Positions 5,020-7,240 of a stretch of DNA of 7,240 nucleotides are shown here, one piece after another (within the stretch, counting starts at the first letter, position 1; each line of letters opens with the position of its first letter). Where the stretch lies: contig DAOUTP010000088.1 in assembly GCA_030626645.1 (NCBI GenBank), positions 1 through 7,240 of the forward strand, written 5' to 3'. The notes under the pieces are model-generated. The model saw only the letters and a list, made by a program, of their open reading frames with translations. It ran no database searches and was not told the DNA's origin. The position numbers and the translations under genes were made by a program. The stretch comes from Candidatus Cloacimonadota bacterium. Lineage in GTDB: Bacteria > Cloacimonadota > Cloacimonadia > Cloacimonadales > TCS61.

Positions 5020-7240
5020 ATGAATTCACATAAGCAGCTTGAGTATAATAAGATTAAAGATATCCTTGCACAGGAATGTCATTCTATACTTGGAAGTGGA
5101 ATGGCATTAGATCTACAGCCAATGCATAATATTACAGATATTAACCAAAAACTTGAGCTTACTTCAGAAATTCAAATTTTATTAAGAAAAGGCATATCAC
5201 ACAATTTCGAACATATTTCCGATATTGAAGATCTCATTAAAAAACAGAAACATCAAACTTATAACTTTGAAGAATTTCAACAAATATATTTTAATGTTGC
5301 AACCGCAAATCAGATATCAAAGAACACTGAAGAAATAAATGATCATCCTGAGTATATAAAATTCGTTAACAGGATAATTCCTCTTGAAGATATTGAGATC
5401 AGGTTTAAACAGATATTTGAAAGTGACGGTGAAGTTAAGGATAATGCATCATCTGCTCTTGCCTCGATCCGCAGAAAGAAGAAGCAAGTTAGAAAAAACC
5501 TGGTTTCCACACTTAATAAAAAAGTTGAATCGCTTTCTGCCAGTAAGTTCATGCACGATAATATTGTTACTCAGCGTGATGGCAGATATGTAATTCCAAT
5601 AAAAGAGGGTGCATCCCCATTTGTTCATGGAATCGTTCATGGACGGTCTTCCAGCAAGTCTTCAATTTATATGGAGCCTCAAGAGATAGTTGGATTGAAT
5701 AATGATCTTGAGCTTGTATCCAGTGAAGAAAAACAGGAGATCTTCCGAATATTTAAAGAATATACAGCAATGATCCTTGATCATAAAAGTGAATTATTGA
5801 AAGAAATAATATATCTTCAGGAATTGGATTTCTTCTTTGCCTCCGCCAGATTTGCAAACAAACTTAGAGCAGAAAAACCAGTACTTTCAGAGAAGTCTCA
5901 AATTAAATTGAAGAATGCCAGACATCCACTTCTTATACTTACTTTTGAAGAATTTGAAGATGTGATCCCATTTGATCTGGAGCTTGGATATGATTATAAT
6001 CTGTTGCTGGTCTCAGGTCCAAATACCGGTGGAAAAACAGTAACACTAAAAACTGTGGGATTGCTTACATTAATGGCAAAATCAGGTTTACCAATCCCGG
6101 CAGATCCTTCCAGCATTATCGGTTCATTTGATTCTGTTTTCGCTGATATCGGAGATAGCCAATCACTTGAAAATGCCTTGAGTACATTCTCCTCTCACAT
6201 TAAGAACATCAGAGAAATGACAGAAAATACTAACTCAAAAATACTGGTTCTGATTGATGAGATCGGTGCTGCAACAGATCCTGAACAGGGTTCAGCTTTA
6301 GCTCAGGCAATTTTAGAAAACTTGGCAGAAAATGGTGCAGTGGGTGTGATCAGCACTCATTATACATCACTTAAGGTTTTTGCAGAGAAACATGAAAAAT
6401 GCATTAATGCAGCAATGCAATTTGATCCTGACAAACACAAACCAACCTATCAATTCAAACTGGGTTTACCCGGAAACAGTTTTGCCATTGAAGTTGCATC
6501 CAGACTTGGATTACAAAAAGAACTTATTGAAAGAGCAAAAAATTTAACCGGTAAACAGAATGTGGAATTAACTGAATTGATCAAGAAAATGTCCGAAGAG
6601 AAAAATTCTCTTTCACGTCAGTTGTATCAGTTTGAATTAAAAACGGCACTTTTAAATCAGAAGATCTCCGAACATCAGACTCAAATCGAAGTTTTAGAAA
6701 AAGACAAAAAAGAGATAAAAAAGAAATCTTTGCGGGATGCCCGTGAATTCCTTACTTCTATGCAGAAAGAACTGAACCTGGAAATTAAGGAGATAAAACA
6801 ATCTGATAAAAAAGAGAAAAAAGATAAATTGATGAGATCATTGAAAAAAGTAACACAGCTTAATCAAAATCTAAGTGAGGAAGAAGAAAAGCTTTCGGAA
6901 ATTTCACGTGAATCAGTTAGTGAACCAAAGATCGGAATGAAGGTTTGGCTTAAAGAGATGGAGATGGAAGGTGAAATTACCGAGATCTCAGGGAAGAATA
7001 TCAAGGTTGATATGGATGGGATTTTCCTAAATACAACTTCAGAACGAATCTATCTAATTACAGAAAAAAAAGCAAAAAGATCGAATACAAAGAAACATAT
7101 CAGCGTTCCAAAGCATGATGTAAAATTTGAATTGAAGATACTTGGATATAGATTTGAAGAGGCTTTGCCGAAAATTGAGACTTTCATTGATGACGCAGTT
7201 GTAAGCGGACTTCCCCTGATACGTATAGTACACGGAAAAG
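5020..7240 (+). CDS. mutS2: MutS2 ATPase with C-terminal Smr-like domain, 3' end cut by window edge
   Basis: The frame is open for 740 codons to the window end; MutS2 is usually about 780 residues, so only the last part is missing. MutS2 lacks the mismatch-recognition domain of MutS. It is reported to limit homologous recombination and, in B. subtilis, to act on collided ribosomes. Residues 1 to about 300 form the lever/core. The ATPase follows with Walker A GPNTGGKT (333-340), the DIGDSQSLENALSTFSSH segment (376-393), Walker B LIDEIG (411-416) and ISTHYTSLK with His447. A long charged coiled coil (about 515-627) and a small beta domain (about 636-680) lead to the Smr region (from about 700), which holds VHGK at the edge. 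The usual LDLRG motif reads LKILG (705-709), losing the Asp and Arg. The ATG follows the cvpA TAA with no gap and no strong Shine-Dalgarno, indicating coupling. Confidence 0.96.
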   Translation, partial: MNSHKQLEYNKIKDILAQECHSILGSGMALDLQPMHNITDINQKLELTSEIQILLRKGISHNFEHISDIEDLIKKQKHQTYNFEEFQQIYFNVATANQISKNTEEINDHPEYIKFVNRIIPLEDIEIRFKQIFESDGEVKDNASSALASIRRKKKQVRKNLVSTLNKKVESLSASKFMHDNIVTQRDGRYVIPIKEGASPFVHGIVHGRSSSKSSIYMEPQEIVGLNNDLELVSSEEKQEIFRIFKEYTAMILDHKSELLKEIIYLQELDFFFASARFANKLRAEKPVLSEKSQIKLKNARHPLLILTFEEFEDVIPFDLELGYDYNLLLVSGPNTGGKTVTLKTVGLLTLMAKSGLPIPADPSSIIGSFDSVFADIGDSQSLENALSTFSSHIKNIREMTENTNSKILVLIDEIGAATDPEQGSALAQAILENLAENGAVGVISTHYTSLKVFAEKHEKCINAAMQFDPDKHKPTYQFKLGLPGNSFAIEVASRLGLQKELIERAKNLTGKQNVELTELIKKMSEEKNSLSRQLYQFELKTALLNQKISEHQTQIEVLEKDKKEIKKKSLRDAREFLTSMQKELNLEIKEIKQSDKKEKKDKLMRSLKKVTQLNQNLSEEEEKLSEISRESVSEPKIGMKVWLKEMEMEGEITEISGKNIKVDMDGIFLNTTSERIYLITEKKAKRSNTKKHISVPKHDVKFELKILGYRFEEALPKIETFIDDAVVSGLPLIRIVHGK

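Noticed and set aside
5343..5640. Several 63-69 residue open frames on both strands
   Set aside because: They lie inside the continuous mutS2 frame, have no ribosome binding sites or family resemblance, and are chance frames.

Overview
This is an AT-rich bacterial window holding eight protein genes, all recognisable by family. They include a probably membrane-anchored periplasmic foldase, so the cell is most likely Gram-negative. The spacers between genes are mostly very AT-rich and most genes carry Shine-Dalgarno sequences. The gene set and sequence style would suit an uncultured lineage of the Fibrobacteres-Chlorobi-Bacteroidetes neighbourhood (Cloacimonadota, for example), but that placement is a low-confidence inference. 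No insertion sequence, CRISPR array, tRNA or rRNA was seen.

Left part, minus strand (1-1020): a probable sigma70-type promoter drives a two-gene unit. It holds a divergent TrpF-family (phosphoribosylanthranilate isomerase-like) gene, followed 3 bases later by nfo (endonuclease IV, base excision repair), which is cut by the window edge. Divergent from these, cdd (1114-1494, plus strand) encodes a tetrameric-type cytidine deaminase for pyrimidine salvage.

Middle (1491-3457): a large minus-strand gene encodes a PpiD-like, membrane-anchored parvulin/SurA-type periplasmic folding factor. It converges on cdd. Its 3' untranslated region is unusual: about 150 bases at roughly 47% G+C hold four copies, in both orientations, of a degenerate motif ACCATNNNNRAGGTYT plus a separate hairpin. 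It ends in a rho-independent terminator whose U-run overlaps the cdd stop codon.

Right part, plus strand (3638-7240): rpsU (ribosomal protein bS21), starting at TTG behind an unusually long Shine-Dalgarno sequence, is followed by yqeY (GatB/YqeY family) and a strong terminator. Then come cvpA (four-helix membrane protein) and mutS2 (MutS-family ATPase with a C-terminal Smr domain, cut by the window edge only in its last part). The pairs rpsU-yqeY and cvpA-(polX)-mutS2 also occur in Bacillus subtilis, so these are old neighbourhoods. bS21 acts in translation, and MutS2 acts in recombination control and, in B. subtilis, rescue of collided ribosomes.

The window is mostly housekeeping. The points most worth a second look are the repeat cluster after the foldase gene, the TrpF-like protein lacking the usual substrate-binding arginine motif, the rpsU start region, and the MutS2 Smr domain lacking its LDLRG motif.
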